DNA of 64,000 nucleotides from Caldilineaceae bacterium. GTDB lineage: Bacteria > Chloroflexota > Anaerolineae > Caldilineales > Caldilineaceae. Both the position numbers and the translations under genes were made by a program. Below the pieces are notes generated by a model. The model did not search any database, had not been told where the DNA came from, and worked only from the letters and a program-made list of their open reading frames with translations. Each line of letters begins with the position of its first letter. The stretch's first letter is position 1. Positions 35,128 to 44,536 of the stretch are shown here, one piece after another. Location of the stretch: the NCBI GenBank assembly GCA_022824025.1, contig JAJEBF010000014.1, forward strand, positions 1 to 64,000. Direction: 5' to 3'.

Positions 35128-36342
35128 TCAGGCCTTCACCGCCGCCAATGTTTCACTCCACATGACAAGCAAGCGGACCAGTTCGGCGCGGCTGGCCGGG
35201 CTTTCATCCGAGTCGGCGAGGGCCAGAACTTTGGCGCTGGGCGGCGCGTTCATAGGCACATGCTCGCCGGCTTCCAGCAGGTTGGCGACCGTCTCCAGCA
35301 ACGCCAAGCCCTGCGCGTAGCCAGCATCCGGCGTACCAAGCCACGCCTCCGCCTGTGCGAGGACGCGAGCGCCGGCTCCCTCCTTGTCCACGGCCGGGGG
35401 GATCATATCCGGCCCCCGGCGGCGGTAAAAGCCGCGAATCGCGGCCGCGATGCTCGGGTCGCGTACCGTGCCGTCAGGATAGACGACCCCGTGTATGTCC
35501 CGCCAGCGGCTCACCCCGATCATCAGTTCCCACAGATACCAGCCGATGCCGATCTCCTCGCAAAGTTCCAGCGTAACGTCGTATGGGTTGGCCCGCGCCA
35601 GGCAGGCCAGCTCCGAAATGAAGACCGGCTTCTGGCTGGCTTCAGCGACCTGAATGCCTTCTTCAATGTTGGCGCGTATGGCTGCCCGCGTCGGTCTGTA
35701 ATCGTGGAACGAAAGAACATCCACGTGGTCCACGACCGGCGCCAGCGTGGCGGCGTTGGCCACGCCAACCGTGATCGGATGGGCGCTGTCGAGGTCCTTC
35801 ATTACACCGCAAAAATGATGAACGAAAGTCCAAATAGTGCGGATACGCTCTTCCCGCTCCGGCACGTTTTCACCTACCCAGCTGGTGATCAGCGGCTCGT
35901 TCATGATGTCCCACATGGCCAGGCCCGGTTCAGGGCCCAGGGCCTGCACGATGTCGCGACAGTAGGATTCGCCGGCAGGCCAAAACTCCGGCCCAAGCCG
36001 CTGGACGCCCGGATTAGGAATCCACTTGTTCTCAGTCGAACTGATTGTGGGGCGCGTATCGTCGAAACAGGAGTCCCACACGACCGGCATGACGCTGATT
36101 CCCCGGTCGTGGGCCGTCCGCACGAAGTGCGTAAGCCGGGCCAGGAAGCTCTTGGGATCGTGTTCATAGACGACGTATGCCAGGAAGGGGCGGGCGCTGT
36201 TCAGCCCAAGCCGCTGGGCGAACGTCAGCTCCCGTTCGACCAGAGCCTCGTCATAGTCGCGCCAGAAGGCGATGTCGTTGACCGCGCTGCTGGGCACATA
36301 GTTGAAACCGCGCAGATGTCCATAAGCCTTGAGTCGTTCCAC
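35128..36342 (-). CDS. GH5/GH-A-clan-like glycoside hydrolase
   Basis: The longest open frame reaches 36576, but its first 78 residues overlap the upstream gene and look like a shadow, so GTG 36342, preceded by GAGAGGAA, is taken. The 404-residue protein has GH-A clan features: FNYVPSSAVN near residue 13, MWDIMNEP with Glu149 as acid/base, and VFISELA with Glu244 as nucleophile. It should retain anomeric configuration and cut a beta-linked glycan. No signal peptide is seen. The gene starts 19 bp after the DUF4380-like gene, indicating an operon. Confidence 0.8.
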   Translation of the reverse strand: MERLKAYGHLRGFNYVPSSAVNDIAFWRDYDEALVERELTFAQRLGLNSARPFLAYVVYEHDPKSFLARLTHFVRTAHDRGISVMPVVWDSCFDDTRPTISSTENKWIPNPGVQRLGPEFWPAGESYCRDIVQALGPEPGLAMWDIMNEPLITSWVGENVPEREERIRTIWTFVHHFCGVMKDLDSAHPITVGVANAATLAPVVDHVDVLSFHDYRPTRAAIRANIEEGIQVAEASQKPVFISELACLARANPYDVTLELCEEIGIGWYLWELMIGVSRWRDIHGVVYPDGTVRDPSIAAAIRGFYRRRGPDMIPPAVDKEGAGARVLAQAEAWLGTPDAGYAQGLALLETVANLLEAGEHVPMNAPPSAKVLALADSDESPASRAELVRLLVMWSETLAAVKA

Positions 36343-36361
36343 TTCTTTGTTCCTCTCGCGT

Positions 36362-37672
36362 TTACTGAATCGGGCAGCTGTCGAGCGGCGCGATCGGCTC
36401 GCCCTGCTGGTCGCGGAGAAGCAGTTGCGCGGCCTGCGCCCCGGGCGGCGGCCTGCGCACGCAGTCGACGCGCAGCACGTTGAGCGGATTGACGAGGGCC
36501 AGCGTTTCGCCCGCCACTTCCAGCCCGCCGCCGTCCAGCCAGATAAGCTGAACACTCCCCAGGTGAAAGAGGCCAAAAACCCCGGTAAGACGGATTCCCG
36601 CGCCGATTGCCTCGGCTTGCAAGGCTTGGTGGGCGCAGCCCGCGTCGTTCACGTTTACGATGGGGCCGGGGCAACGGGCAACGAACCAGTCGATATCAAG
36701 GCTCTGTGTTTCTCCGGGCGCCATTTTGCGCAGGGGGCCGAGGATCTCGGCCTCCATGTGAAAGAGATTCAGCTTGCCGAAGTCAAGACCGGCCACAGGC
36801 TCGCCGTGACCGGTCGTCCAGCACTCGACCGTGGCGCCGTCGTCCGGATACATCTCGTCAGGGAAGTGCGTAAAGCGCTGGCAGAAAGCGTAGTCCGTTT
36901 CCCGGTTTACGAAGGCGATCCATCCAGCGGTTGAATCGACGCCGATCTTTCCGACATGGTAGAGATACTGCGCGCCCAGCAGATCGGGGCGCACATCCGG
37001 CTGCCACTCGGGGTTGTCCTCCTCGCCAAACATGACGTTGTAGCCCCTCTCAAATACGCTGTCGGGATTGGTCGGAATGTAGAGCCAGGCCTGTTCACTG
37101 TGCGATTCGCCGCCTTCCGGGTTGCGGTGCGTGGCGTCGACCTGGACGACGTCCCAGATACTCCATGTGCGCGCCCGATCGGAGACGTTCGTCATCTCAA
37201 GGTGAAGATTAACGCGGCCGCCGCCGGCATGGAGCGTAACTTGGCGGGAGATCTGGACGCCGGTGCGAGGGTCCGGCTGGCTTGTCATGCGAACTGTGGC
37301 GGCAGAATCAGACGAGTCTACAGTCTCCAGCGTGTAGCGTCCCGTATCCAGCACGGGATCGGGCGGGCCATGCCACTGGTCCGGGCTGTCCCAGCCCTGG
37401 GGCGCGGGCCACGTCTTGTCGCCGCCATAGTTCTTCCAGGCCGAGATGCTGCCGTCCCCCATGTTCTCCTCGGCAGAGAAGAGCCTGCCCGCAAGAGTCC
37501 GGTCGAGCCACAGGTAGGGGTATTCCCCCAGGTTGTAGGCCATGACGCGCCCGCCAACGTCCGGCACGGCGACCAGGCTCACCAGCCCGTTGCTGAGCCT
37601 GACCGCCTTCCACCCATGAAAACTGATCTCCTCAATGAGGCACTCCGAACTTGCCGCCGACAGCTTGGTCAT
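36362..37672 (-). CDS. DUF4380-like / galactose-mutarotase-fold protein
   Basis: The 436-residue protein begins with a domain resembling mutarotase-fold DUF4380 proteins: NGLVSLVAVPDVGGRVMAY, then YPYLWLDRTLAG and KTWPAPQGW. A C-terminal part of about 120 residues is beta-rich. Such proteins bind sugars and are found next to glycoside hydrolases. It is placed directly before the GH5-like gene, and GGAGG lies before its ATG. A catalytic role is not established. Confidence 0.7.
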   Translation of the reverse strand: MTKLSAASSECLIEEISFHGWKAVRLSNGLVSLVAVPDVGGRVMAYNLGEYPYLWLDRTLAGRLFSAEENMGDGSISAWKNYGGDKTWPAPQGWDSPDQWHGPPDPVLDTGRYTLETVDSSDSAATVRMTSQPDPRTGVQISRQVTLHAGGGRVNLHLEMTNVSDRARTWSIWDVVQVDATHRNPEGGESHSEQAWLYIPTNPDSVFERGYNVMFGEEDNPEWQPDVRPDLLGAQYLYHVGKIGVDSTAGWIAFVNRETDYAFCQRFTHFPDEMYPDDGATVECWTTGHGEPVAGLDFGKLNLFHMEAEILGPLRKMAPGETQSLDIDWFVARCPGPIVNVNDAGCAHQALQAEAIGAGIRLTGVFGLFHLGSVQLIWLDGGGLEVAGETLALVNPLNVLRVDCVRRPPPGAQAAQLLLRDQQGEPIAPLDSCPIQ

Positions 37673-37779
37673 GAAAACTCAGCCTCCGGTTAAGGGTCGT
37701 ACGCGTGGCGATGTGTACCACGGGCTTCCATTCGAGAAGAGCGACGCGAATTGTCTCCTGGCGGTTCGACTCAATGCCC

Positions 37780-38700
37780 TCAGTCCTTTTCGAACGTCGC
37801 CTTGCGGATGTATAGCTCCGTTTCGGCTGCGGGACTCTCTTCGTAACCTTTCCAGGCGTAGGGATCGACGCCGGCCACGGGAATAACGCGCCGTACGTCT
37901 GCGCGCGCCACCGGCTGCTCATCGGCCGTCTTGACCCAGGGAAGCAACGATTCACTGCTCAAATAGTGGTTGACCAGCACCCGGCGGTAGCTGTCCTGCG
38001 TACGGTTGCGCAAGGACTGATGCAGCAGATACCCGTTGAAGAAGACGACGCTGCCGGCCTTGACCTCGACCGGAATCTGAGGAGACTCGTCGAAGCCTGT
38101 CGCCATCTCATCGTGCGTGTCGAACTCGTCCGGGTTGCCGTGCCTGCGCGTAGGGTACAAATAGCCCGGCCGCTGCGAACCTGGAATCACCCACATGCAG
38201 CCGTTCTCGACATAGGCATCGTCGATCGCGATCCAGGCGCCGATCAGCGAACGATCGCGCGTCGGGATGTAGTTCTCATCCTGGTGCCAGGACTGTCCCT
38301 GGTAGCCGGGCGGCTTGATGAAGAGCATCGACTGCATGCACTTTACATTCCCCGACCAGTGCGCCAGATGCGCGCCGGTGATCTGGCTCAGGACGCCGCT
38401 GATCTTAGGGTGACGCGTGTATTTTTCCATCACAGGACTTACATAGTGCGGCTGGTGGATGGCGAGAATCTTGGAGAGCACCTCATCGTCGGTCAGTGCG
38501 TCAGAAACCGGCCGGATCGTCTGATTGGGATAGCCGCCGCGCGCCAGGTAGATGATGTCCCTCTTCAACTCATCCAGTTCTGCCGCGTTCAGAAGGTCCG
38601 GCACAGCCAGAAAGCCGTTGTCCACGTAGAATTCGACCTGCTCACTGCCCACCATTTCAGGCACTTCGATGCATTCACGAACCGGCGCATCCGTCGTCAT
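37780..38700 (-). CDS. PhyH-type Fe(II)/2-oxoglutarate dioxygenase
   Basis: The 306-residue protein has the metal site H139-Q-D141 in SWHQDENY and distal His227 in YLLHQSLRN, with Arg239/240 for 2-oxoglutarate. VENGCMWVIPGSQ is the family's conserved turn. GGGAG lies about 9 bases before the ATG. It follows a class III aminotransferase gene by 84 bp and precedes the DUF4380-like gene by 107 bp. Confidence 0.9.
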   Translation of the reverse strand: MTTDAPVRECIEVPEMVGSEQVEFYVDNGFLAVPDLLNAAELDELKRDIIYLARGGYPNQTIRPVSDALTDDEVLSKILAIHQPHYVSPVMEKYTRHPKISGVLSQITGAHLAHWSGNVKCMQSMLFIKPPGYQGQSWHQDENYIPTRDRSLIGAWIAIDDAYVENGCMWVIPGSQRPGYLYPTRRHGNPDEFDTHDEMATGFDESPQIPVEVKAGSVVFFNGYLLHQSLRNRTQDSYRRVLVNHYLSSESLLPWVKTADEQPVARADVRRVIPVAGVDPYAWKGYEESPAAETELYIRKATFEKD

Positions 38701-38784
38701 TCGACTGGCTCCCCGCGGTACTCACCGCAAAGTTTCCGAGGTCTCTTCAAGCTTTTCTGCGGAGTCGTCCACTCCGGAAAGACT

Positions 38785-39993
38785 TCAGTTCAAATCCGTG
38801 ATCGACTCCTGCACCGCCGTGATCGTGTCCTCGATATCCTGCTCCGTGTGGGAGAGGGTGAGAAACATTGGGTGCATAGGGTGAAGGTAAAAGCCCCGCG
38901 CCAGGCACCCCTGGAGCATGGCGATGCAGCGGTCCTTATCCTCCTCGTCCATCACCGGCGTCGGCATGGGACCGGTACCGGTCAGCCGGTATCCCAGTCC
39001 GCCCGCTTCACAGGCCGCGTTCACGCCCTCCATCAGGCGGTTGCCGAGCTTCCACTGGTAGGCGATGCCGTCACGGCGCTTAACCTCATTGATAACGGTC
39101 TCGATGCTGACCAGGCTGGGCAAATCACAGTGAAAGGTTGCAGCCATCCAACTGGACTGGCACTGGGGCGAGCCCAGTATGTCCTTGCGCCCGCCGACGA
39201 AGCTGCCTGGATAGCCGTTTGCGCAGGCCTTGGCAAATGCGGTGAGATCAGGGGTAACGCCGTAATATTCGCCCGCGCCGCCAAATGCAAGGCGAAAGCC
39301 AACCTTGACCTCGTCAAAGATACAGAGGGCGCCGTACTCGTGCGCGATGTCGACGCAGCCTTGCAGATAGCCGTCGGGCGGCCCCTCGCCGCGAACCGTC
39401 TCCATGATCACGCAGGCTACTTCATTGTCGTTCTGTTTGAAGAGGTCTTCCAGGGCATCGAGATCGCCGTAGGGGACTTCAAGCGTGAAGGGCGCGATCA
39501 CGGAAGGCGCGCCCTCGTCCTCGGTGCGAGACCAGTCATGCCAGCCATGGTAGCCGCTGCGAATTACCTTGTCCCGGCCTGTGTAGGCACGCGCCAACCG
39601 CACAGCCGCCGACGTGGCCGCGCTGCCGCCGATCAGAAACCCCAGCATTTCGACAGCGGGAATTAAATCGATCAGCATCTCCGCAACCTCAAGTTCCTTG
39701 GGATGCGCCGTGCTGTAAATGGTGCCCTCCTCCATCTGCGCCTGTACAGCGGCGTTGATGACCGGGTCGTTGTAGCCGAGCAGGATCGGCCCGAAACCCA
39801 TCAGGTAGTCCAGGTACTCGTTTCCGTCAACGTCCCAGAAGCGGGCGCCGGCCGCGCGCTGGGTGAAGACGGGATAGCCGAGCTCCAGCATGTCGTGGCT
39901 GCGCTTGTGCCCTTGGCAGCCGCGGACCATCAACTGGTCGGAGCGCTTGAGCAAGGCCCTGGACTGTTCAATATTGTATGGTTTGACGGGCAT
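38785..39993 (-). CDS. Class III aminotransferase (glutamate-1-semialdehyde-aminomutase-like)
   Basis: The 402-residue PLP enzyme has GGSAATSAAVRLARA, SGYHGWHDW, IFDEVKVGFR with Asp227, and FAKACANGYPGSFVGG with Lys255. It is related to the enzyme at 22267 but clearly divergent, so the two are not recent duplicates. CAGGAGCAGGA precedes the ATG. It lies between two PhyH genes, so amine introduction and oxidation may be consecutive steps; this is inference. Confidence 0.88.
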   Translation of the reverse strand: MPVKPYNIEQSRALLKRSDQLMVRGCQGHKRSHDMLELGYPVFTQRAAGARFWDVDGNEYLDYLMGFGPILLGYNDPVINAAVQAQMEEGTIYSTAHPKELEVAEMLIDLIPAVEMLGFLIGGSAATSAAVRLARAYTGRDKVIRSGYHGWHDWSRTEDEGAPSVIAPFTLEVPYGDLDALEDLFKQNDNEVACVIMETVRGEGPPDGYLQGCVDIAHEYGALCIFDEVKVGFRLAFGGAGEYYGVTPDLTAFAKACANGYPGSFVGGRKDILGSPQCQSSWMAATFHCDLPSLVSIETVINEVKRRDGIAYQWKLGNRLMEGVNAACEAGGLGYRLTGTGPMPTPVMDEEDKDRCIAMLQGCLARGFYLHPMHPMFLTLSHTEQDIEDTITAVQESITDLN

Positions 39994-40120
39994 GGGTCCT
40001 GCTCCTGTGGTGAAGAGTGTGGCGGGCTTTCCTTCGATTCAGGCTCGGGGCAGTGAAAGCCTTTACGTTTGGTTTAGGAGTTAAGTACGGTGAAGCGGCG
40101 AAGTCTCTACCCTGTCTCGG

Positions 40121-40936
40121 TCATCCAAAAACGGTGGGGTCGCCATAGATGACCGGACAGTAAGAGGGATCGTCGATGAAGGCAGTCAGCCCCTGGCGCA
40201 GGTCCTCTTTCGGGCGGGACTTTTCGGTCCGCATGTGGACGGCGAAACTGCGCCTTGGCCCCCCTGAGTGGTTGGGACCGCTGCCATGGAAGGTCAGCTT
40301 GTGGTGGAAGCTGGCGCCGCCTGGCGGCAGGATAGCGGGAACCTCGCGCCATTCCTGGCCGTGCGCGTTCCGGATTCTCTCACGCAGTGAATCATACGCC
40401 TGGGATTGAAAGTCACTCTCCGTCGAAAGTCCCCAACGGTGTGAACCCGCGACGAAGTTCATCGGCCCAGATGCCGGCGTCACGTCGCTTAGCGCCACCC
40501 AGGCGGTGAACAGTTCGCTGTCCTCTTCCCAGGCGCCCCAGTAGTTGTAGTCCTGGTGCCAGCCGATGTTTGTGCCGGCCTGCTGACCTGGGAGTGATGG
40601 CGGCTTGTAGAGCAACTGGACCCACCATACCTGCACTGCTTTCGCGCCGCTAATCTCTGCGGCCTTTTCTCCCAGCGCCGGATGCGATACAAGCTCCATG
40701 ATGGCGCGGCTGGCGATCTGCGGCTTTTCGATCTTGCAGAGAACGTTGGGATCGTCGCCCGGATTCCAGCGCGAGGGACGCGGCGGCGTGCCGGTGTCAT
40801 ATTCGCCCGCACGCACCGCGTCCATGCCGGCGGTGGCGCGCTCCACGACATCCCGCGGGATTAATGGCTCCGGGCAGACAACAAAGCCGTCCTCCTGGTA
40901 GAGTCTTCTTTCCCTTACCGTTTCCTCTACTCGCAT
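40121..40936 (-). CDS. PhyH-type Fe(II)/2-oxoglutarate dioxygenase
   Basis: The 271-residue protein has H127-Q-D129 in GWHQDYNYW and distal His217 in TFHGSGPN, with Arg229 near the end of the motif. It is shorter than the family's usual length because the C-terminal region is brief. GGGAGAA lies before the ATG. It is located between the epimerase gene (62 bp upstream) and the aminotransferase gene (127 bp downstream). Confidence 0.9.
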   Translation of the reverse strand: MRVEETVRERRLYQEDGFVVCPEPLIPRDVVERATAGMDAVRAGEYDTGTPPRPSRWNPGDDPNVLCKIEKPQIASRAIMELVSHPALGEKAAEISGAKAVQVWWVQLLYKPPSLPGQQAGTNIGWHQDYNYWGAWEEDSELFTAWVALSDVTPASGPMNFVAGSHRWGLSTESDFQSQAYDSLRERIRNAHGQEWREVPAILPPGGASFHHKLTFHGSGPNHSGGPRRSFAVHMRTEKSRPKEDLRQGLTAFIDDPSYCPVIYGDPTVFG

Positions 40937-40998
40937 CCCCGTTCTCCCTTATTTGACATTCGGCGCCGTCCTGTCTATCACTCTCCTGTTTCGCGTTC

Positions 40999-42186
40999 TT
41001 ACTTTCCTGTCAGCCGCAACGCCTCCAGCGTCTCGTAGCAGGCCCCCAGGGGATGATAGTCCGTTTTGGAAGGCGGGCTTTTCAGGTCGTCATACTGCCG
41101 GTTGTTTGCATCAAGGATGCGGTACCAGCCCCCGAAGTCATGGTCGATGAGGTGCCGGTCGGAGTAGGCCCACGCCTTGTCGTACCAGTCCCAGTATCTG
41201 TCGTCGCCCGTGCGGAGCGCCAGCGCGGCGGCGGCCGCAAAAGTCTCCGAAAGTACCCAGTAGTAGCGATCGCGGTCGAGAATCTCTCCTTCTGGCGAGA
41301 AAGTGTAATGCATGCCGCCTTTTTCATGATCCCAGCTCTTCTCCAGAGCCGTGTCGAAAAGAAGGCGGGCGCGCGGCAGCATCCAATCCTCGGGCTGGTA
41401 TCGTTCCAGGATCAGCAGCAACTTGGACCATTCGGTGAAGTGGCCGGGAAGATAGCCATAGGGCTTGAACAGGTTTTGCGGGTCGTCCTTGTTGTAATCC
41501 CAGTCATGTGTCCAGTCGGTGCGGTAATGCTCCCAGACCAGCCCATCCGCCTTGTCGGCCAGGTCCACACAGATACGCCGGGCCAGCAGATGCGCCCGGT
41601 CCAGGTAACGGCCCTCGCCGGTCGCCTCGTATGCGCACAGCATCGCCTCGCACATGTGCATATTGGCGTTCTGGCCGCGGTAGGGATCGATTGCGCTCCA
41701 ATCGCCGGCCGCGATCAGGTCGACGTAGAGTTGCGCCTGCGGCTCCCAGAAGCGCGACTCAAGCAGTTCGTAGACGTCGGCGGCAAGTTCTCTCGCGCCG
41801 TCAACGCCCGCCTTGGCCGCGGCCGCCGCGGCAAGCAGTACGAACGCGTGCCCGTAACAGTGGCGGTCCCCGTCTTCAATCTCTCGACCGTGCAGGACCC
41901 AGGCGAATCCGCCATCCGGTTGTCTGTGGGACGCCTGCAGGAAGCGAAGTCCGTGCGCGGCCGCGTCGCGGTACGCGGGTTCGTCCAGCGCCAGAGACGC
42001 CATTGAAAAACAGTATATGAAACGGCAAGTTCCGACCAGGTGCTTGGTCATGCGATCGAATATCGACCCTTCGTCGCGCATCTGGTTGATGTAGCCGCCG
42101 TACTCCTCGTCAATGCAGGTTGGGTGGTAGAAGGAGATGATGTTGCGAATGTGGTCTCGCAGGAATTCCGGGTCGCGATATGACAT
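40999..42186 (-). CDS. AGE-family sugar epimerase/isomerase
   Basis: The 395-residue protein is an (alpha/alpha)6 barrel of the N-acylglucosamine 2-epimerase family. Recognisable segments are FYHPTCIDEEYGGY, MTKHLVGTCRFIYCFS, CYGHAFVLLA, NANMHMCEAMLCAYEATG and KTDYHPLGACYE. It interconverts C2 epimers or aldose/ketose forms of a hexose or hexosamine. GGGAG lies about 10 bases before the ATG. Related enzymes include mannose isomerase and cellobiose epimerase, and the exact sugar is not predictable. Confidence 0.85.
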   Translation of the reverse strand: MSYRDPEFLRDHIRNIISFYHPTCIDEEYGGYINQMRDEGSIFDRMTKHLVGTCRFIYCFSMASLALDEPAYRDAAAHGLRFLQASHRQPDGGFAWVLHGREIEDGDRHCYGHAFVLLAAAAAAKAGVDGARELAADVYELLESRFWEPQAQLYVDLIAAGDWSAIDPYRGQNANMHMCEAMLCAYEATGEGRYLDRAHLLARRICVDLADKADGLVWEHYRTDWTHDWDYNKDDPQNLFKPYGYLPGHFTEWSKLLLILERYQPEDWMLPRARLLFDTALEKSWDHEKGGMHYTFSPEGEILDRDRYYWVLSETFAAAAALALRTGDDRYWDWYDKAWAYSDRHLIDHDFGGWYRILDANNRQYDDLKSPPSKTDYHPLGACYETLEALRLTGK

Positions 42187-42243
42187 GACCAGCGCTCCCG
42201 TTGTCTGGTATAGGGTCCATCAGACCCTTTGAGGGCGGCGTCG

Positions 42244-44172
42244 CTAGATCCAAGGTCCCCAGGGATCGCACTTCTTCAGCCTGTCACCGAGCGCTGCGTA
42301 GACGTCAGGCAGGTCGAACGTCCCGAGACAGTTTTCAATGAAACACGATAATGGCCAGTTGTGCAAGGGGTTGTCGATGAGCAACTGGTAGCTTGGGAGA
42401 TAGTGGACAAGCGCGCACGAAAGCTCCGCAGGGTGCAAGAGCGCGGCCAGGGCAACCGGCACGGAGCCTACGCCGCGACCGATCAGATGCACGTCGGCGC
42501 CGCCATCTTCAAGAAAGTCTATCGTGCGCAGCAGATCATGGACCCGCCTTCCCAGGTAACTCTCGCCCATCATACTGCCGAAGCTGGCATAAAGATAGTC
42601 GGATCCATAGGGTTCAAGCAGGCTGCCGGAGCCGCAAGAAGCGGGGAAGCTCTGGCCCGTCCCCCTGACGTCGGCGGCCAGAATGCGTTGTCCCTCGCCC
42701 AGACGCCGCTGCAACCAGGGCAGCGCGGCGCAATCCTCCTCGCTGGAAAGATGGCCGACGAATAGGGAAACGGGCCCCCGCGGGCGTCGGCACTGGTCCT
42801 CAAAGTCGCCGAACATGGACAAAATGACCTGAATGCCCGGTTCGCTTTCCACCGCGAATTGATACCCCTTGCCGGTCGCCGCGTTCTGCCCCCCGCTGCG
42901 TCGCAGATACCGGTAGTGGGGCGGTGTGTCCGTCACTTCGATGTTCAGGAGCCTTCTTGCCGTCTCCCGTAAGGCCGAACGGTCAAGAACGGTGCGCTTC
43001 GCTTCAAGCTCCCTGGCCCGCGCTTGCGTAAAGCCAAAGATTTTCTTGCCGCCGAACGGGACAACCTCCCCTTCGGCGGCGTTAAGCTGCGCCTCCGGAA
43101 TTTCATCCATCGGAAGCTCCTGGCATGGGACGTCGAGTCCGGCATGTTTTGCAAAGAATCCGTACATCGCTTCTCGTGCATGTTTGTGGAAGCCGTGATC
43201 CAGGTGGCCGACGCTGATTTCGGTCGTGTCGGGCGAACCCAAAAGCGTGTGGATTTTTTTCATTTCGGCGTGGGCCCGGCGTGCGCCGCGCAGGTCGAAG
43301 TAGCAGTTTTCCTCGGCCAGGATCATGGTCGGCCGCGGCGCGTAGGCCAGCAGCAGGTCGACTTCGTCCAGGCCAAACGCAAGCGCCCGCGGCGGATTCT
43401 GTTCCGCGTCCGCCGGCAGCTCGTTTTCAAGGTTGCAGAGCCAGCTGGTGATGTAGCAGTCGGGCGCGGCCATCGTAACACGCGGGTCAAGGGCAGTGAC
43501 CTGCGTGGTCTGGGTCCCGCCGCCTGAACAACCGGTGACGCCGACGCGGCTCGCGTCCGTTTCGGGTCTTTCCAGCAGGTAATCGAGACCGCGAATCGCA
43601 TCCCAGGCGAACCAGCTGCCAACAAAGTCTCCGGTCAGCAACATGCGGTTGCCGATCATATTGTGGGCGACCGTCGAGCGGGGCCCCGGCTCCCCTGCTG
43701 GCACGCCCTCCTCGCCGTAAAACTGCCGTCTCTCCCCCTGAGACACGGGGTCCACAATCAGGACTGCAAAACCTTTGCTTGCGAGCCCGCGCGCAAAGAA
43801 CTGGTACGGCCCGTAAGCCTTTCCAGTATCTGAATGCCCGCACAGGCCCAGCACGCAGGGCGCTTCGGCCTCAATCCGCGCCGGCAGGTAAAGGTTCGCG
43901 CTGACCAGGAAGCCGGGCCGGCTTTCGTATACGACCTTTTCCAGCCGGATATCTCCCAGATCCATCCTGCCCGTAATCCGGGCATTCAGATCCGTTCGGG
44001 CGGGAAGCGCGGGGAAGCAGCGCGCCGCCTTCGCGCGTACGTCCTCCACATACGCCTGGGCGTCTTCCCGCGTTCGGAGGGCGGCAATCCTCTCGGCCCG
44101 CTCCTGCAAGATGCCGCGTACGCGGCCGACGGTGTACTCGTGGACCATGTGCCCGTATCGATTCCTGTACAT
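42244..44172 (-). CDS. Large alpha/beta hydrolase (acetyl-xylan-esterase-like)
   Basis: The 642-residue protein has an alpha/beta hydrolase core with CVLGLCGHSDTGK for the oxyanion region, the nucleophile elbow GVTGCSGGG with Ser216, and GHLDHGFHKHAR with a candidate catalytic His near 323-329. The C-terminal half (from about 430) looks like a second, probably degenerate, hydrolase domain: VSLFVGHLSSEEDCAALPW and VHLIGRGVGSVPVALAALL, where the nucleophile position is Gly rather than Ser. It is the first gene of the 29-44 kb minus-strand set. Esterase activity on acylated sugars is plausible. Confidence 0.75.
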   Translation of the reverse strand: MYRNRYGHMVHEYTVGRVRGILQERAERIAALRTREDAQAYVEDVRAKAARCFPALPARTDLNARITGRMDLGDIRLEKVVYESRPGFLVSANLYLPARIEAEAPCVLGLCGHSDTGKAYGPYQFFARGLASKGFAVLIVDPVSQGERRQFYGEEGVPAGEPGPRSTVAHNMIGNRMLLTGDFVGSWFAWDAIRGLDYLLERPETDASRVGVTGCSGGGTQTTQVTALDPRVTMAAPDCYITSWLCNLENELPADAEQNPPRALAFGLDEVDLLLAYAPRPTMILAEENCYFDLRGARRAHAEMKKIHTLLGSPDTTEISVGHLDHGFHKHAREAMYGFFAKHAGLDVPCQELPMDEIPEAQLNAAEGEVVPFGGKKIFGFTQARARELEAKRTVLDRSALRETARRLLNIEVTDTPPHYRYLRRSGGQNAATGKGYQFAVESEPGIQVILSMFGDFEDQCRRPRGPVSLFVGHLSSEEDCAALPWLQRRLGEGQRILAADVRGTGQSFPASCGSGSLLEPYGSDYLYASFGSMMGESYLGRRVHDLLRTIDFLEDGGADVHLIGRGVGSVPVALAALLHPAELSCALVHYLPSYQLLIDNPLHNWPLSCFIENCLGTFDLPDVYAALGDRLKKCDPWGPWI

Positions 44173-44536
44173 TTTGGGATATCCATTGGTGGTTGTAGGG
44201 CTATCAGTCTAACCCTTGATGCGGGCCATGACAACCCCCCGCGCGGCCTTCTCTTCTCCAAAGCCGGCAATGGCTGGCTCGGGCTTCAGTGATGTTTCAC
44301 TGAGGGCCATGCATTGTCTGAAGATCCCGGTATGGAAGCGGACCCGATTAGGAGTGAGTGATACGTTGGCCCCCGTTCAGGCATGGGACACACAGTAGCG
44401 TGCCGCACAAGCCGACCCTCAGACCTGCCATTCCTCTCCTGAAACTGCTCAGATGACAGATTCTATTCCCATTGACTCAGGCCGACTTACGCGGTATAAA
44501 TGTGCTAATCCCTTTATGAGTGAAAAGGAGGAACGT
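44173..44536. other. Intergenic region between divergent genes
   Basis: This 364-bp gap separates the minus-strand hydrolase from the plus-strand DUF4058 gene. It contains a 7-bp inverted repeat with a four-base loop (TCAGTGA 44286-44292, TCACTGA 44297-44303) and, at its right end, the consensus-like promoter listed separately. A short plus-strand frame runs through it but has no ribosome-binding site or recognisable content. Confidence 0.5.
44472..44500 (+). promoter_or_regulatory. Near-consensus promoter of the DUF4058 gene
   Basis: TTGACT (44472-44477), a 17-bp spacer and TATAAA (44495-44500) precede the ATG at 44537. Each box differs from consensus at only the last position. The predicted start near 44507 leaves about 30 bases of leader containing AAGGAGG. 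This gene is therefore transcribed on its own against the surrounding strand. Confidence 0.75.

Noticed and set aside
36343..36576. N-terminal extension of the GH5-like gene
   Set aside because: These 78 codons overlap the upstream DUF4380-like gene, are rich in Arg/Ser/Thr as in shadow frames, and a good ribosome-binding site lies before GTG 36342.
37966..39666. 566-codon plus-strand open frame
   Set aside because: It is antisense to a PhyH dioxygenase and a class III aminotransferase with intact active sites, and spans the gap between them without any motif.
44286..44303. TCAGTGA / TCACTGA hairpin considered as a terminator
   Set aside because: No gene ends nearby on either strand in the right direction and there is no T run; it is left only as part of the intergenic description.
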